This document shows, in pieces, positions 56,405-64,000 of a DNA stretch of 64,000 nucleotides. The first letter of the stretch is position 1. Each line of letters begins with the position of its first letter. The stretch lies in NCBI RefSeq assembly GCF_000152965.1, contig NZ_CH902583.1, positions 2,128,754-2,192,753 on the forward strand, given 5' to 3'. The position numbers and the translations under genes are program-made. The stretch is from Roseobacter sp. MED193 (lineage in GTDB: Bacteria; Pseudomonadota; Alphaproteobacteria; Rhodobacterales; Rhodobacteraceae). The notes under the pieces were generated by a model. The model was not told the DNA's origin. It ran no database searches and worked only from the letters and a program-made list of their open reading frames with translations.

Positions 56405-57082
56405 TCAGGCTGGTAGGATGGGGGCCGGAAAGGGAAACGTTAGAATGCCGCGCCACAGCATGTGGAATGCGTAGGCCGCCCAGCAATACAACGAGAACAA
56501 TGCAAAACGTAGCCATCTCCGTTGATAAGATTGGCTCTGGATCATTGCCGCCAGGGGATAGACGACGAGGCAAAGCACTCCCAACATCCAGACAAATTCA
56601 AGCTCTATGTTCCCCCATAAAAACGGGGCCATTCCAAGAACGATCCAGGGAAGCCAACTGACAACACCTATGGGCGTGATCAGCACCAGGCAAATTGCCG
56701 AAACAACGCGTCCCCGCGTCGGACGCAAAACATCTAGAACCTGCCCTCTTGTCTGCCGGATCAGCCACCAAACCATGGCCAAAGCGTACCCAAGTATCAG
56801 TGCAAACCCGATTGCTACAGGAAGCGCGACTGGATCTCCCAACAATATAGAAGGCTCTAAAAGGTTAGGCCTCCAAATCCACTGGTAGATCACAAAGATT
56901 CCAAATCCCAAGAACAGGGCCAAGACGCGAGGTGGACTATATGATTGTTCAACTGGTTCCACGCAATCACCCCTTGGGAGAAGATATTCGGTGCACTCAC
57001 CTTTAAACAGCATCCTCCTGAGGAAACAAGAAAAATCAAGTGAAGGTGGATCCAGCACTTCGTAGTTTCTCACGCCAACCAC
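56405..57082 (-). CDS. Hypothetical integral membrane protein
   Basis: A 225-residue protein with a cysteine-containing, charged N-terminal region of about 50 residues and five hydrophobic segments (about 52-70, 86-108, 125-145, 147-175 and 190-213). No motif or family recognised. The GTG at 57082 has AAGGTGG upstream; an ATG at 57013 lies immediately after AGGAGG with no spacing and so is unlikely. It lies alone between the regulator and kbl, divergent from kbl. Confidence 0.6.
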   Translation of the reverse strand: MVGVRNYEVLDPPSLDFSCFLRRMLFKGECTEYLLPRGDCVEPVEQSYSPPRVLALFLGFGIFVIYQWIWRPNLLEPSILLGDPVALPVAIGFALILGYALAMVWWLIRQTRGQVLDVLRPTRGRVVSAICLVLITPIGVVSWLPWIVLGMAPFLWGNIELEFVWMLGVLCLVVYPLAAMIQSQSYQRRWLRFALFSLYCWAAYAFHMLWRGILTFPFPAPILPA

Positions 57083-57108
57083 TTTTCCACCTTCACGGAT
57101 TTTTTTCC

Positions 57109-57140
57109 GAGATAATGAAATCTCCTATTTGGGAATTTCA
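57109..57140. promoter_or_regulatory. Candidate operator upstream of kbl-tdh
   Basis: Overlapping inverted repeats lie 45-76 bases before kbl: GAGAT (57109-57113) - 6 bases - ATCTC (57120-57124), and TGAAAT (57116-57121) - 13 bases - ATTTCA (57135-57140). AT-rich compared with surroundings. An Lrp/AsnC-type regulator is plausible for threonine catabolism, but none is encoded here. Confidence 0.4.
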
Positions 57141-57184
57141 TCCGTTATGATAGATGCGATTCCACGGATAAGGAGTTTCCCGCC

Positions 57185-58372
57185 ATGAGCACTGCATTTC
57201 TGAACGACATCTCTGAGACGCTCACCCAGATCGAGGCCGATGGCCTTTATAAGCGGGAACGAATGATCACCTCCCCACAAGGGGGTGAAATTACCGTTGG
57301 CGACCGCGAGGTCATCAACCTTTGTGCCAATAACTACCTTGGCCTGGCAGATCACCCCGATCTGATCAAAGCGGCGCGTGGTGTGATGGACGACAAGGGC
57401 TTTGGCATGGCCTCGGTCCGCTTTATCTGCGGTACGCAAGACATCCACCGCGAGTTGGAACAGCGCTTGGCCAAGTTTCTGAGCAAGGATGACGCAATCC
57501 TGTTTGCGGCCTGTTTTGATGCCAATGGCGGGCTGTTCGAGCCCCTGTTGGGGCCAGAGGATGCGATCATCTCGGACAGTCTCAACCACGCCTCGATCAT
57601 CGACGGGGTGCGCCTGTGCAAGGCGAAACGCTATCGCTACCTCAACAGCGATATGAACGATCTGGAGGCCTGGCTGAAACAGGCCCGCGAGGACGGCGCC
57701 CGCCATATCATGATTGCCACCGACGGAGTGTTCTCGATGGATGGCTATCTGGCGAAACTTCCGGAAATCCGCGCCCTGGCGGATAAGTATGACGCCGTGG
57801 TCATGGTGGATGATTGCCATGCCACCGGCTTTATGGGGCCAAATGGCGCCGGTACGCCGGATCATTTTGGGGTGGATGTGGATATCCTCACCGGGACTTT
57901 GGGCAAAGCACTTGGGGGGGCCATCGGCGGTTATATCGCCGGGCCGCAGCCAGTGATCGACCTGCTGCGGCAGCGGGCGCGGCCCTATTTGTTCTCCAAT
58001 TCGCTGCCGCCCTCCATCGTTGCTGCCGGGCTGGAGGCCATCCGCCTTGTCGAAGAAGGCGCCGATCTGCGCCAACAGCTGTTTGAAAACACACGCTTTT
58101 GGCGCGCCGGGCTGGAAGAGCTGGGTTTTGACCTGCTGCCCGGAGAGCACCCCATCGTGCCGGTGATGCTGGGCGAGGCGCAGCTGGCCCAGGACATGGC
58201 CGCACGGCTCTTTGACGAAGGCGTCTATGTCTCGGGCTTCTTCTTCCCGGTGGTCCCGCGTGGTCAGGCGCGTATTCGCACCCAAATGAACGCCGCCCTG
58301 ACACGGGGGGAACTCACCCGCGCGCTGGCGGCCTTTGGCAAAGTTGGCAAAGAATTGGGGATCATCAAATGA
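57185..58372 (+). CDS. kbl: 2-amino-3-ketobutyrate CoA ligase (glycine C-acetyltransferase)
   Basis: A 395-residue PLP enzyme that converts 2-amino-3-ketobutyrate and CoA to glycine and acetyl-CoA, second step of threonine degradation. The Schiff-base Lys241 is in [15 protein letters not shown], the stacking His in [12 protein letters not shown], and the Asp in [28 protein letters not shown] near the N-terminus matches Kbl. AAGGAG lies upstream of the ATG. The stop overlaps the tdh start as ATGA. Confidence 0.97.
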   Translation: MSTAFLNDISETLTQIEADGLYKRERMITSPQGGEITVGDREVINLCANNYLGLADHPDLIKAARGVMDDKGFGMASVRFICGTQDIHRELEQRLAKFLSKDDAILFAACFDANGGLFEPLLGPEDAIISDSLNHASIIDGVRLCKAKRYRYLNSDMNDLEAWLKQAREDGARHIMIATDGVFSMDGYLAKLPEIRALADKYDAVVMVDDCHATGFMGPNGAGTPDHFGVDVDILTGTLGKALGGAIGGYIAGPQPVIDLLRQRARPYLFSNSLPPSIVAAGLEAIRLVEEGADLRQQLFENTRFWRAGLEELGFDLLPGEHPIVPVMLGEAQLAQDMAARLFDEGVYVSGFFFPVVPRGQARIRTQMNAALTRGELTRALAAFGKVGKELGIIK

Positions 58373-59421
58373 CCAGACCAAACACGATGAAAGCGCTGGA
58401 AAAATCCCATCCCAAAGAGGGCTTGTGGATGGTGCAGGCCCCGGTGCCGGAAATCGGCCCGGACGAGGTGCTGATCAAGATCAACAAGACCGGCATCTGC
58501 GGCACCGATGTGCATATCTGGAACTGGGACGCCTGGGCGCAAAAGACAGTACCAGTGCCGCTGATCACCGGCCATGAGTTTGCCGGCGAGATTGTCGAGC
58601 TGGGACGCAATGTCACCGATCTGGAGATCGGCCAGCGCTGCTCGGGCGAGGGGCATTTGATTGGCCATCATTCCCGGCAAAGCCGCGCTGGCAAGTTTCA
58701 CCTCGATCCCGAAACCCGCGGTATCGGCGTCAACGAACAGGGGGCCTTTGCCCAGTATCTGGCGCTGCCGGCTTTTAATGTTGTACCGCTCCCGGATGAC
58801 ATCCCCGATGACATCGGCGCCATTCTCGATCCCCTGGGCAATGCGGTGCATACTGCGCTCAGCTTTGATCTGGTGGGGGAGGATGTTCTGGTCACTGGTG
58901 CCGGCCCCATTGGCATCATGGCCGCTGCCGTAGCCCGCCATGCCGGGGCCCGTCATGTGGCCATTACCGATGTGAACTCAGGACGACTTGAACTGGCGGC
59001 ACAGGTCGCCAATGTCCGCCCAGTTAATGTGGCAACCGAAGACCTGAACGATGTCATTGCCGAGCTTGGTATGTCTCAGGGCTTTGACGTGGGGCTGGAG
59101 ATGTCCGGCAACCAGCGCGCGCTGGATCAGATGGTTGAGGCCCTGGTTATGGGCGGGCGCATTGCTCTGCTAGGCATCCCGCCGGGCAAATCTCCAGTAG
59201 ACTGGAGCCGGATCGTCTTCAAAGCGCTGACCCTCAAGGGCGTCTACGGGCGGGAGATCTTCGAAACCTGGTATAAAATGATTGCCATGCTGCAAAACGG
59301 ACTGGACGTCAGCCCCGTCATTACCCACCAGTTTGGCGTTGATGACTTTGCCGAGGGATTTGCGGCAATGAAATCCGGCAACAGCGGTAAGGTGGTCCTG
59401 AACTGGAATCAATCCACATAG
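58369..59421 (+). CDS. tdh: L-threonine 3-dehydrogenase
   Basis: A 350-residue zinc-dependent medium-chain dehydrogenase that oxidises threonine to 2-amino-3-ketobutyrate. Catalytic zinc ligands Cys44, His69 and Glu70 ([14 protein letters not shown]) are present, and [18 protein letters not shown] is the NAD-binding fold. The structural zinc loop is altered: where E. coli has four cysteines, this protein reads [20 protein letters not shown] without Cys, so it lacks that zinc. Such a loop is, to my recollection, found in related alphaproteobacterial Tdh. Start overlaps kbl (ATGA); a second ATG at 58387 is nearer to the E. coli start. Confidence 0.95.
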   Translation: MTRPNTMKALEKSHPKEGLWMVQAPVPEIGPDEVLIKINKTGICGTDVHIWNWDAWAQKTVPVPLITGHEFAGEIVELGRNVTDLEIGQRCSGEGHLIGHHSRQSRAGKFHLDPETRGIGVNEQGAFAQYLALPAFNVVPLPDDIPDDIGAILDPLGNAVHTALSFDLVGEDVLVTGAGPIGIMAAAVARHAGARHVAITDVNSGRLELAAQVANVRPVNVATEDLNDVIAELGMSQGFDVGLEMSGNQRALDQMVEALVMGGRIALLGIPPGKSPVDWSRIVFKALTLKGVYGREIFETWYKMIAMLQNGLDVSPVITHQFGVDDFAEGFAAMKSGNSGKVVLNWNQST

Positions 59422-59443
59422 CCGCAAACCAGGCGCAATCGAT

Positions 59444-59506
59444 GATCGGCGGGTACACATACTATTCGGCTTTAGCCAAAAGGAACTCACGACCAAACCG
59501 CCGATC
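59444..59506. repeat. Nested inverted repeat downstream of tdh
   Basis: GATCGGCGG (59444-59452) pairs perfectly with CCGCCGATC (59498-59506) around 45 bases that include a small GGC-TTTA-GCC hairpin (59468-59477). It begins 22 bases after the tdh stop and might be a terminator, cruciform or part of a small RNA. A TGTGC-N7-GCACA inverted repeat follows at 59543-59559. Confidence 0.4.
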
Positions 59507-59589
59507 ACACCTTCAGTATACACAAAATTTCTTTATCGAATATGTGCAAATTACGCACAATTTTCAGTTTCGCTGATCAACGGCGTTTT

Positions 59590-60321
59590 TCAGGTGGGCA
59601 TAAGAGGCTTGCGCCCCTCCGAAGTGAGGGTCCAACACGTCTGACCTTCAAACACCGCTGCCGTCAGATCGCGCCCAAAGCCAGCACCAGAATCGAGGTT
59701 TATTCGGTTGCCGCGGTGCTCGGGCGCGGGGATCTGCGTGTGCCCATGTACCACCAGCCAGGGATAGGCGCGCTGATCGTTCAGGAATTCCTGGCGGATC
59801 CAGATCTTATCATCCTGGCTTTGATCCTCCAGCGCCACACCAGGGCGAATACCTGCGTGCACAAACAGCAACTCCCCTTCCTGGTGGTAATCCGGCAGTG
59901 TTTGCAGAAAACGGCTATGGTGCTCGGGCACCGCCTTTAACGCCTCGGCATGCAGCTCATAGATCCGGGTGTTCTCGGTCACTTCAGTGCCATAGGATTG
60001 CAGCGTCTCAATCCCGCCGATGCGCTCATGCAGCCAGTGATAGCCCACCAACAGGCGCGCGTCATTGCGCGGGTAGTCCTCCATGAACATGGAGAACATC
60101 CGGTCGTGATTGCCCAGCAGACAGACCCAATTGCGCCCCGCCGCCAGGCCTTTCGACAACAGCTCAATCACCCCGCCCGAGTCCGGCCCGCGATCAACGT
60201 AATCGCCCAGAAAAACCACCCGAGCCTCCGGCCCGCCATCCGCCTCAATCCGCGCAAGCGCCTGTTCCAGCATCTCTAGCTGGCCGTGAATGTCACCAAT
60301 GGCGTAGATCGGTTGGGTCAT
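59590..60321 (-). CDS. PPP-family metallophosphatase (serine/threonine phosphatase-like)
   Basis: A 243-residue calcineurin-like enzyme. The signature motifs GDIHGQL (metal), VFLGDYVDRGPDS, LLGNHDRMF and HGHTQ are all present, as in bacterial PPP protein phosphatases and ApaH-type diadenosine tetraphosphatases. Two manganese or iron ions are expected at the active site. The substrate cannot be told. The ATG at 60321 gives the usual MTQPIYAIGDIHG start; an in-frame ATG at 60360 is less likely. Confidence 0.88.
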   Translation of the reverse strand: MTQPIYAIGDIHGQLEMLEQALARIEADGGPEARVVFLGDYVDRGPDSGGVIELLSKGLAAGRNWVCLLGNHDRMFSMFMEDYPRNDARLLVGYHWLHERIGGIETLQSYGTEVTENTRIYELHAEALKAVPEHHSRFLQTLPDYHQEGELLFVHAGIRPGVALEDQSQDDKIWIRQEFLNDQRAYPWLVVHGHTQIPAPEHRGNRINLDSGAGFGRDLTAAVFEGQTCWTLTSEGRKPLMPT

Positions 60322-60375
60322 CAATTTGGCTCCAAATTTGCGTGCCTCATTAGTGGTCAAAAGAAGCCCAATTTG

Positions 60376-60407
60376 AAAGAGCCCATTGCCAGGGCAAAGG
60401 ACTCTTT
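60376..60407. terminator. Possible bidirectional terminator
   Basis: AAAGAG (60376-60381) pairs with CTCTTT (60402-60407) with further pairing (TTGCC/GGCAA) inside, between the ClpP-like gene and the phosphatase gene, both on the minus strand. The plus-strand side ends in a T-run; the minus-strand side has only a short one, so the direction of termination is uncertain. Confidence 0.45.
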
Positions 60408-60455
60408 TTTCGACTTGGTAAGCTCAGCTAACGCCTAGTGAGACCTAGAGAGGAA

Positions 60456-61049
60456 TCAAACCAATTCTTCTGCGCTGTGAATGATTTTGCCCGCCAACCC
60501 GTAATCGATCGCTTCTTGTGCCGTCAGCCAAAAGTCACGCGCTGTGTCTGCTTCTATTTTTTCCGGGGTCTGGCCAGTGGCCTCAGCAAAAAGAAGATCA
60601 AAGCGTTGGCGCATGATTTTGATCTGTTCCGCCTGTATCAACATGTCACTGGCCTGACCGCCAATCCCTCCCGAAGGCTGATGCAACAAAAACCGGGTGT
60701 TGGGCAGGCAATAGCGGTTTTCCTGTTTGGCACCAACGTAGATCAACGCCCCGGCACTGGCGACCCAACCGGTGCCAATTGTCCGAACCTTTGGCCGAAT
60801 GAAGCCGATGACGTCATGTACCATATCGCCGCTTTCCACATGACCGCCTGGCGAGGAAATGAAGATATTGATCGGGTCATCACTCTCTTCAGCCAGGGCC
60901 AAAAGATGCGCCACCGTCCGTTGCGCCAGCTTGTCGTTGATTTCACCTGCAACAATCACCGTTCGGCTTTGAAAAAATAACGCGTCAACCTTGCCCGTGC
61001 CAAGACGGGCCTCACGTTTTTCTGTGTCGTCCAACATCTTGGGAAACAT
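60456..61049 (-). CDS. ClpP-like serine protease
   Basis: A 197-residue protein of the ClpP family with catalytic Ser99 (GWVASAGALIYVGA), His123 (RFLLHQPSGG) and Asp172 (ADTARDFWLTAQEAIDYGL). Homo-oligomeric ClpP associates with AAA+ unfoldases such as ClpX or ClpA to degrade proteins. The block GQAASMG typical of housekeeping ClpP is replaced by GWVASAG, suggesting a paralog rather than the main clpP, which normally sits next to clpX. No unfoldase gene is adjacent. Confidence 0.85.
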   Translation of the reverse strand: MFPKMLDDTEKREARLGTGKVDALFFQSRTVIVAGEINDKLAQRTVAHLLALAEESDDPINIFISSPGGHVESGDMVHDVIGFIRPKVRTIGTGWVASAGALIYVGAKQENRYCLPNTRFLLHQPSGGIGGQASDMLIQAEQIKIMRQRFDLLFAEATGQTPEKIEADTARDFWLTAQEAIDYGLAGKIIHSAEELV

Positions 61050-61124
61050 AAATTCCTCCTTTTCCGACTGGAGCTATCCGCAGCTAAAAACATAGCAGCA
61101 GAAACACCACGCAACCGCAAGGGG

Positions 61125-61160
61125 AACAAAGAAGAGGACCACCCTAAAGTGGTCCTCTTC
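61125..61160 (-). terminator. Terminator of serA
   Basis: A perfect 12-bp inverted repeat, GAAGAGGACCAC (61131-61142) with GTGGTCCTCTTC (61149-61160) around a CCTAAA loop. On the minus strand it follows the serA stop by 22 bases and is followed by TTTGTTCC. Confidence 0.88.
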
Positions 61161-61182
61161 GAAAGCGCACAGCACCGATAGA

Positions 61183-62778
61183 TCAGGCGACATCAAACTG
61201 CAGTGGTTTGATCTGGTTGAACAGATCGGTTTCGGCCAGTTTGGCGCGTGCCTCGGCGGGTACGGCTGCATCTACATAGAGCAGGGCAATGGCCTCACCG
61301 CCAGCTTCGGCGCGGCCCAGGGTAAAGTTGGCGATGTTGACGCCATGCTCACCCATGGTTTGACCCAGGGTGCCGATGATGCCGGGCACGTCGTTGTTGG
61401 TGGTGTAAAGCATATGGGCGCCGACCTCGGCGTCGATATTGATGCCTTTGATCTGGATGAACCGGGGCTTGCCATCAGAGAACACAGTGCCACCAACCGA
61501 GCGCTCGCGCTTATCCGTGACGGCCGTGACCTTGATATAGCCATCAAAGGCGCCAGATTTGTCCTGGTTGGTGGTGGAGATCTGGATGCCACGTTCCTTG
61601 GCCACCACAGGGGCAGAAACCATGTTCACATCCGGGTTCACCTTTTTCATGATGCCGGCCACAACAGCGCAGTTCAGCGCGTCGAGGTTCATCTCCGCTG
61701 CGACACCATCATAGAGGATGTTGATCGCCTTGATCGGCTCATCCGTCATCTGGCCGACGAAGGCGCCCAGGTGATCGGCCAGCTTGATCCAGGGGCCCAT
61801 GACCTTGGCTTCTTCGGCGGTGACGCTTGGCATGTTCAGCGCGTTTTCAACGGCACCGGTCAGCAGATAGTTCGACATTTGCTCGGCCACCTGCAGGGCG
61901 ACGTTTTCCTGTGCCTCAGTGGTTGCCGCGCCCAGGTGCGGCGTGCAGACCACGTTGGGCAGGTTGAACAGCGCGTTTTCCTTGGCGGGTTCTTCCGAGA
62001 ACACGTCAAAGGCGGCACCGGCCACATGGCCCGATTGCAGGGCCTCGGCCAGGGCTTCCTCGTCCACCAGACCACCACGGGCACAGTTGATGATACGCAC
62101 GCCTTTCTTGGTCTTAGCGAGGTTTTCGCGGCTCAGGATATTGGCTGTGGCATCGGTAAAGGGCACATGCAGGGTGATGAAATCGGCGCGGGCCAGCAGC
62201 TCGTCCAGCTCGACCTTTTCAACGCCCATCTTGTCGGCCTTTTCCTGACCCAGGAAGGGATCATAGGCCACGACTTTCATTTTGAGGCCACGGGCCCGAT
62301 CGCAAACGATGCCACCAATATTGCCGGCACCGATAACGCCCAGGGTTTTATTGGTGAGCTCAGTGCCCATGAATTTGGACTTTTCCCATTTGCCCGCATG
62401 GGTCGAGGTGGAGGCCTCTGGGATCTGACGCGCCACGGCAAACATCATCGCAATCGCGTGTTCGGCAGTTGTGATCATATTGCCAAAGGGCGTGTTCATC
62501 ACGATCACGCCTTTTTTCGACGCTGCTTCCTTGTCGATGTTGTCGGTGCCGATGCCGGCACGGGCGATGACCTTAAGATTCGTCGCATTGGCGAGGATCT
62601 TTTCCGTCACTTTGGTGGCGGAACGGATGGCGAGACCATCATACTGACCAATCACTTCGGCCAGCTTGTCCTTGTCTTTGCCCAGATCAGGCTGGAAATC
62701 CACGTCGATGCCGCGATCACGAAAGATCTGTACGGCGGCTTCGGAGAGTTTGTCGGAGATGAGTACCTTGGGAGCCAT
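61183..62778 (-). CDS. serA: D-3-phosphoglycerate dehydrogenase
   Basis: A 531-residue first enzyme of serine biosynthesis, oxidising 3-phosphoglycerate to phosphohydroxypyruvate with NAD. GVIGAGNIGGIVCDRARGLK is the NAD fold, and the catalytic Glu, Arg and His are in NCARGGLVDEEAL, TPHLGAATTEAQE and neighbours. The length and C-terminal VNIANFTLGRAEAGGEAIALLYVD show the extended type with intervening and ACT domains, so serine feedback is possible. A hairpin separates it from serC. Confidence 0.97.
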   Translation of the reverse strand: MAPKVLISDKLSEAAVQIFRDRGIDVDFQPDLGKDKDKLAEVIGQYDGLAIRSATKVTEKILANATNLKVIARAGIGTDNIDKEAASKKGVIVMNTPFGNMITTAEHAIAMMFAVARQIPEASTSTHAGKWEKSKFMGTELTNKTLGVIGAGNIGGIVCDRARGLKMKVVAYDPFLGQEKADKMGVEKVELDELLARADFITLHVPFTDATANILSRENLAKTKKGVRIINCARGGLVDEEALAEALQSGHVAGAAFDVFSEEPAKENALFNLPNVVCTPHLGAATTEAQENVALQVAEQMSNYLLTGAVENALNMPSVTAEEAKVMGPWIKLADHLGAFVGQMTDEPIKAINILYDGVAAEMNLDALNCAVVAGIMKKVNPDVNMVSAPVVAKERGIQISTTNQDKSGAFDGYIKVTAVTDKRERSVGGTVFSDGKPRFIQIKGINIDAEVGAHMLYTTNNDVPGIIGTLGQTMGEHGVNIANFTLGRAEAGGEAIALLYVDAAVPAEARAKLAETDLFNQIKPLQFDVA

Positions 62779-62842
62779 TTTTGTAGGTCCTTTTATGCGG
62801 GGGCCAGTTACGGCCTGAAGGGTGTCGCTTAGGGGAGCGCTA

Positions 62843-62860
62843 CCCGGCGGTTCCGCCGGG
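62843..62860 (-). promoter_or_regulatory. Intercistronic hairpin between serC and serA
   Basis: CCCGGCGG (62843-62850) is followed by TT and CCGCCGGG (62853-62860), an 8-bp perfect inverted repeat in the 104-base gap between serC and serA. No T-run, so more likely a processing or stabilising hairpin within one transcript. Confidence 0.45.
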
Positions 62861-62882
62861 CGACTGAGTTCAGTCTTGAGAT

Positions 62883-64000
62883 TTAGCCTTGCGCGGCGAT
62901 CTCGGCCTCAAAGGCCCAGGCAAGCCAGGGCAGCATGGCCTGGATGTCAGCGGTTTCCACTGTGCCACCACACCAGATCCGCAGACCCGCAGGCGCGTCG
63001 CGGTAGGCGCCGATGTCCAGCGCGATGTTTTCCGCTTCCAAACGTTTGGCCACAGCCTTGGCAAAGGCAGCACCGTCCTGGATGCGCGCATCAGTGAACT
63101 TCAGGCAGACAGAGGTATTGGAGCGCGTCGCCTCATCCTCGGCCAGATTGGCGATCCAAGGGTTGGCGGTGCAGAAATCAAACACCGCTTGCGCATTGGC
63201 GTCAGCACGGGCGATCAGCCCCTCAAGCCCACCAACGGAACGCGCCCAGTCCAGAGCAAAAAGGTAGTCCTCAACCGCCAACATCGAAGGCGTGTTGATC
63301 GTGGCCCCGGTAAAGATACCCTCGATCAGCTTGCCGCCTTTGGTCATGCGGAAGATTTTGGGCAGGGGCCAGGCCGGGGTATAGCTCTCAAGGCGCTCAA
63401 CAGCGCGGGGGGACAGCACGATCACACCATGGGCCGCTTCGCCGCCCAATACCTTTTGCCAGGAGAAGGTGGTCACATCCAGTTTGTCCCAGGGTAGATC
63501 CATCGCAAAGGCCGCAGAAGTGGCGTCGCAGATGGTCAGACCGGCGCGGTCAGCGGCAATCCAGTCCGCATTTGGAACCCGCACACCGGCAGTGGTGCCG
63601 TTCCAGGTAAAGACCACATCGTTGGTGCAGTCGACCGAGGCCAAGTCAACGATCTGACCATAATCGGCGGTTTTGACCTCAGCGTCGATTTTCAACTGCT
63701 TCACCACATCGGTGACCCAACCAGCGCCAAAGCTTTCCCAGGCCAGCATCTCGACCTTGCGTTCGCCCAAGAGCGACCACAGCGCCATTTCAACCGCACC
63801 TGTGTCAGAGGCGGGAACGATGCCAATACGATAGTCAGCGGGGATGCCCAGAACTTCGCGGGTGCCTTCAATCGCGGCCTTCAGCTTGTCCTTGCCAACG
63901 GCAGCGCGGTGCGAGCGGCCCAGAGCGGCATCGGCGAGTTTGGTGACATCAAAAGTGGGGGGTTTGGCACAGGGGCCAGAGGAAAAACGCGGATTGGCCG
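62883..64000 (-). CDS. serC: Phosphoserine transaminase, 5' end outside window
   Basis: About 372 codons are visible, from a TAA at 62883 to the right edge, where the N-terminal residues are cut off. The upstream part translates as [17 protein letters not shown], then [19 protein letters not shown] and [19 protein letters not shown], typical of the SerC type found in alphaproteobacteria. The Schiff-base lysine lies in [18 protein letters not shown]. It converts phosphohydroxypyruvate to phosphoserine with glutamate, the step after SerA, and is transcribed ahead of serA. Confidence 0.93.
   Translation of the reverse strand, partial: ANPRFSSGPCAKPPTFDVTKLADAALGRSHRAAVGKDKLKAAIEGTREVLGIPADYRIGIVPASDTGAVEMALWSLLGERKVEMLAWESFGAGWVTDVVKQLKIDAEVKTADYGQIVDLASVDCTNDVVFTWNGTTAGVRVPNADWIAADRAGLTICDATSAAFAMDLPWDKLDVTTFSWQKVLGGEAAHGVIVLSPRAVERLESYTPAWPLPKIFRMTKGGKLIEGIFTGATINTPSMLAVEDYLFALDWARSVGGLEGLIARADANAQAVFDFCTANPWIANLAEDEATRSNTSVCLKFTDARIQDGAAFAKAVAKRLEAENIALDIGAYRDAPAGLRIWCGGTVETADIQAMLPWLAWAFEAEIAAQG

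Noticed and set aside
57907-57923. Seven-G run in kbl as a phase-variable tract
   Set aside because: Short, inside a conserved glycine-rich coding motif of a housekeeping enzyme.
57125-58381. A 418-codon minus-strand open frame
   Set aside because: Antisense to kbl, which carries clear catalytic motifs.
61345-62832. A 495-codon plus-strand open frame
   Set aside because: Antisense to serA, without domain resemblance.

Overview
The window looks like a chromosomal segment of a marine alphaproteobacterium of the Rhodobacteraceae (Roseobacter group). This rests on recognisable proteins and gene neighbourhoods: DUF1674, roseobacter-type DnaA/DnaN/RecF/GyrB, UbiE-UbiB beside MutM, Kbl-Tdh, SerA-SerC, a form I CO dehydrogenase cluster and a TRAP transporter. 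No tRNA, rRNA, insertion sequence, prophage or CRISPR array was seen. Genes are densely packed with many 1-4 base overlaps. The species cannot be named from the sequence alone.

Layout. 1-7.6 kb: the 5' part of rsmB, a DUF1674 assembly factor, a NIPSNAP protein, dapB, and the translation/RNA genes rbfA, truB and rpsO, with a phosphodiester glycosidase-like protein, a DUF1643 protein and an RTX protein between them. 7.6-11.6 kb: accessory genes (methyltransferase, two small genes, PLP decarboxylase with a divergent ArsR regulator) separating rpsO from pnp. 12-22.3 kb: pnp, a GT25-like glycosyltransferase, an HxlR/quinone-oxidoreductase divergent pair, a 1-Cys peroxiredoxin, an aldehyde dehydrogenase and a chemotaxis receptor operon.

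22.8-31.4 kb: an aerobic carbon monoxide oxidation operon. A membrane MHYT-LytTR regulator (CoxC type) is followed by coxM-S-L (flavin, iron-sulfur and molybdenum subunits), coxD-E-F (maturation) and coxG. Two exact 12-bp direct repeats 21 bp apart lie between the regulator gene and coxM. A previously unlisted 33-codon frame ending in Cys-Cys is translationally coupled between coxF and coxG. 31.5-38.4 kb: GMC oxidoreductase, TRAP transporter (dctPQM), IclR regulator and RarD permease. 38.4-40.5 kb: NTF2-like protein, RluA synthase, alpha-1,2-fucosyltransferase-like protein.

40.5-48.8 kb: the replication block on the minus strand, dnaA, dnaN, recF, an RlaP-type nucleotidyltransferase and gyrB, with rpsT upstream of dnaA. 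49-54.3 kb: enoyl-CoA hydratase, mutM and two unknown membrane proteins that share a near-identical 5' leader, then the divergent ubiE-ubiB pair. 54.5-64 kb: acetyl-CoA acetyltransferase, XRE-cupin regulator, threonine degradation (kbl-tdh), PPP-family phosphatase, ClpP-like protease, and serine biosynthesis (serA, and serC cut by the window edge).

Names and functions are inferred by reading motifs and family resemblance, not by database search.
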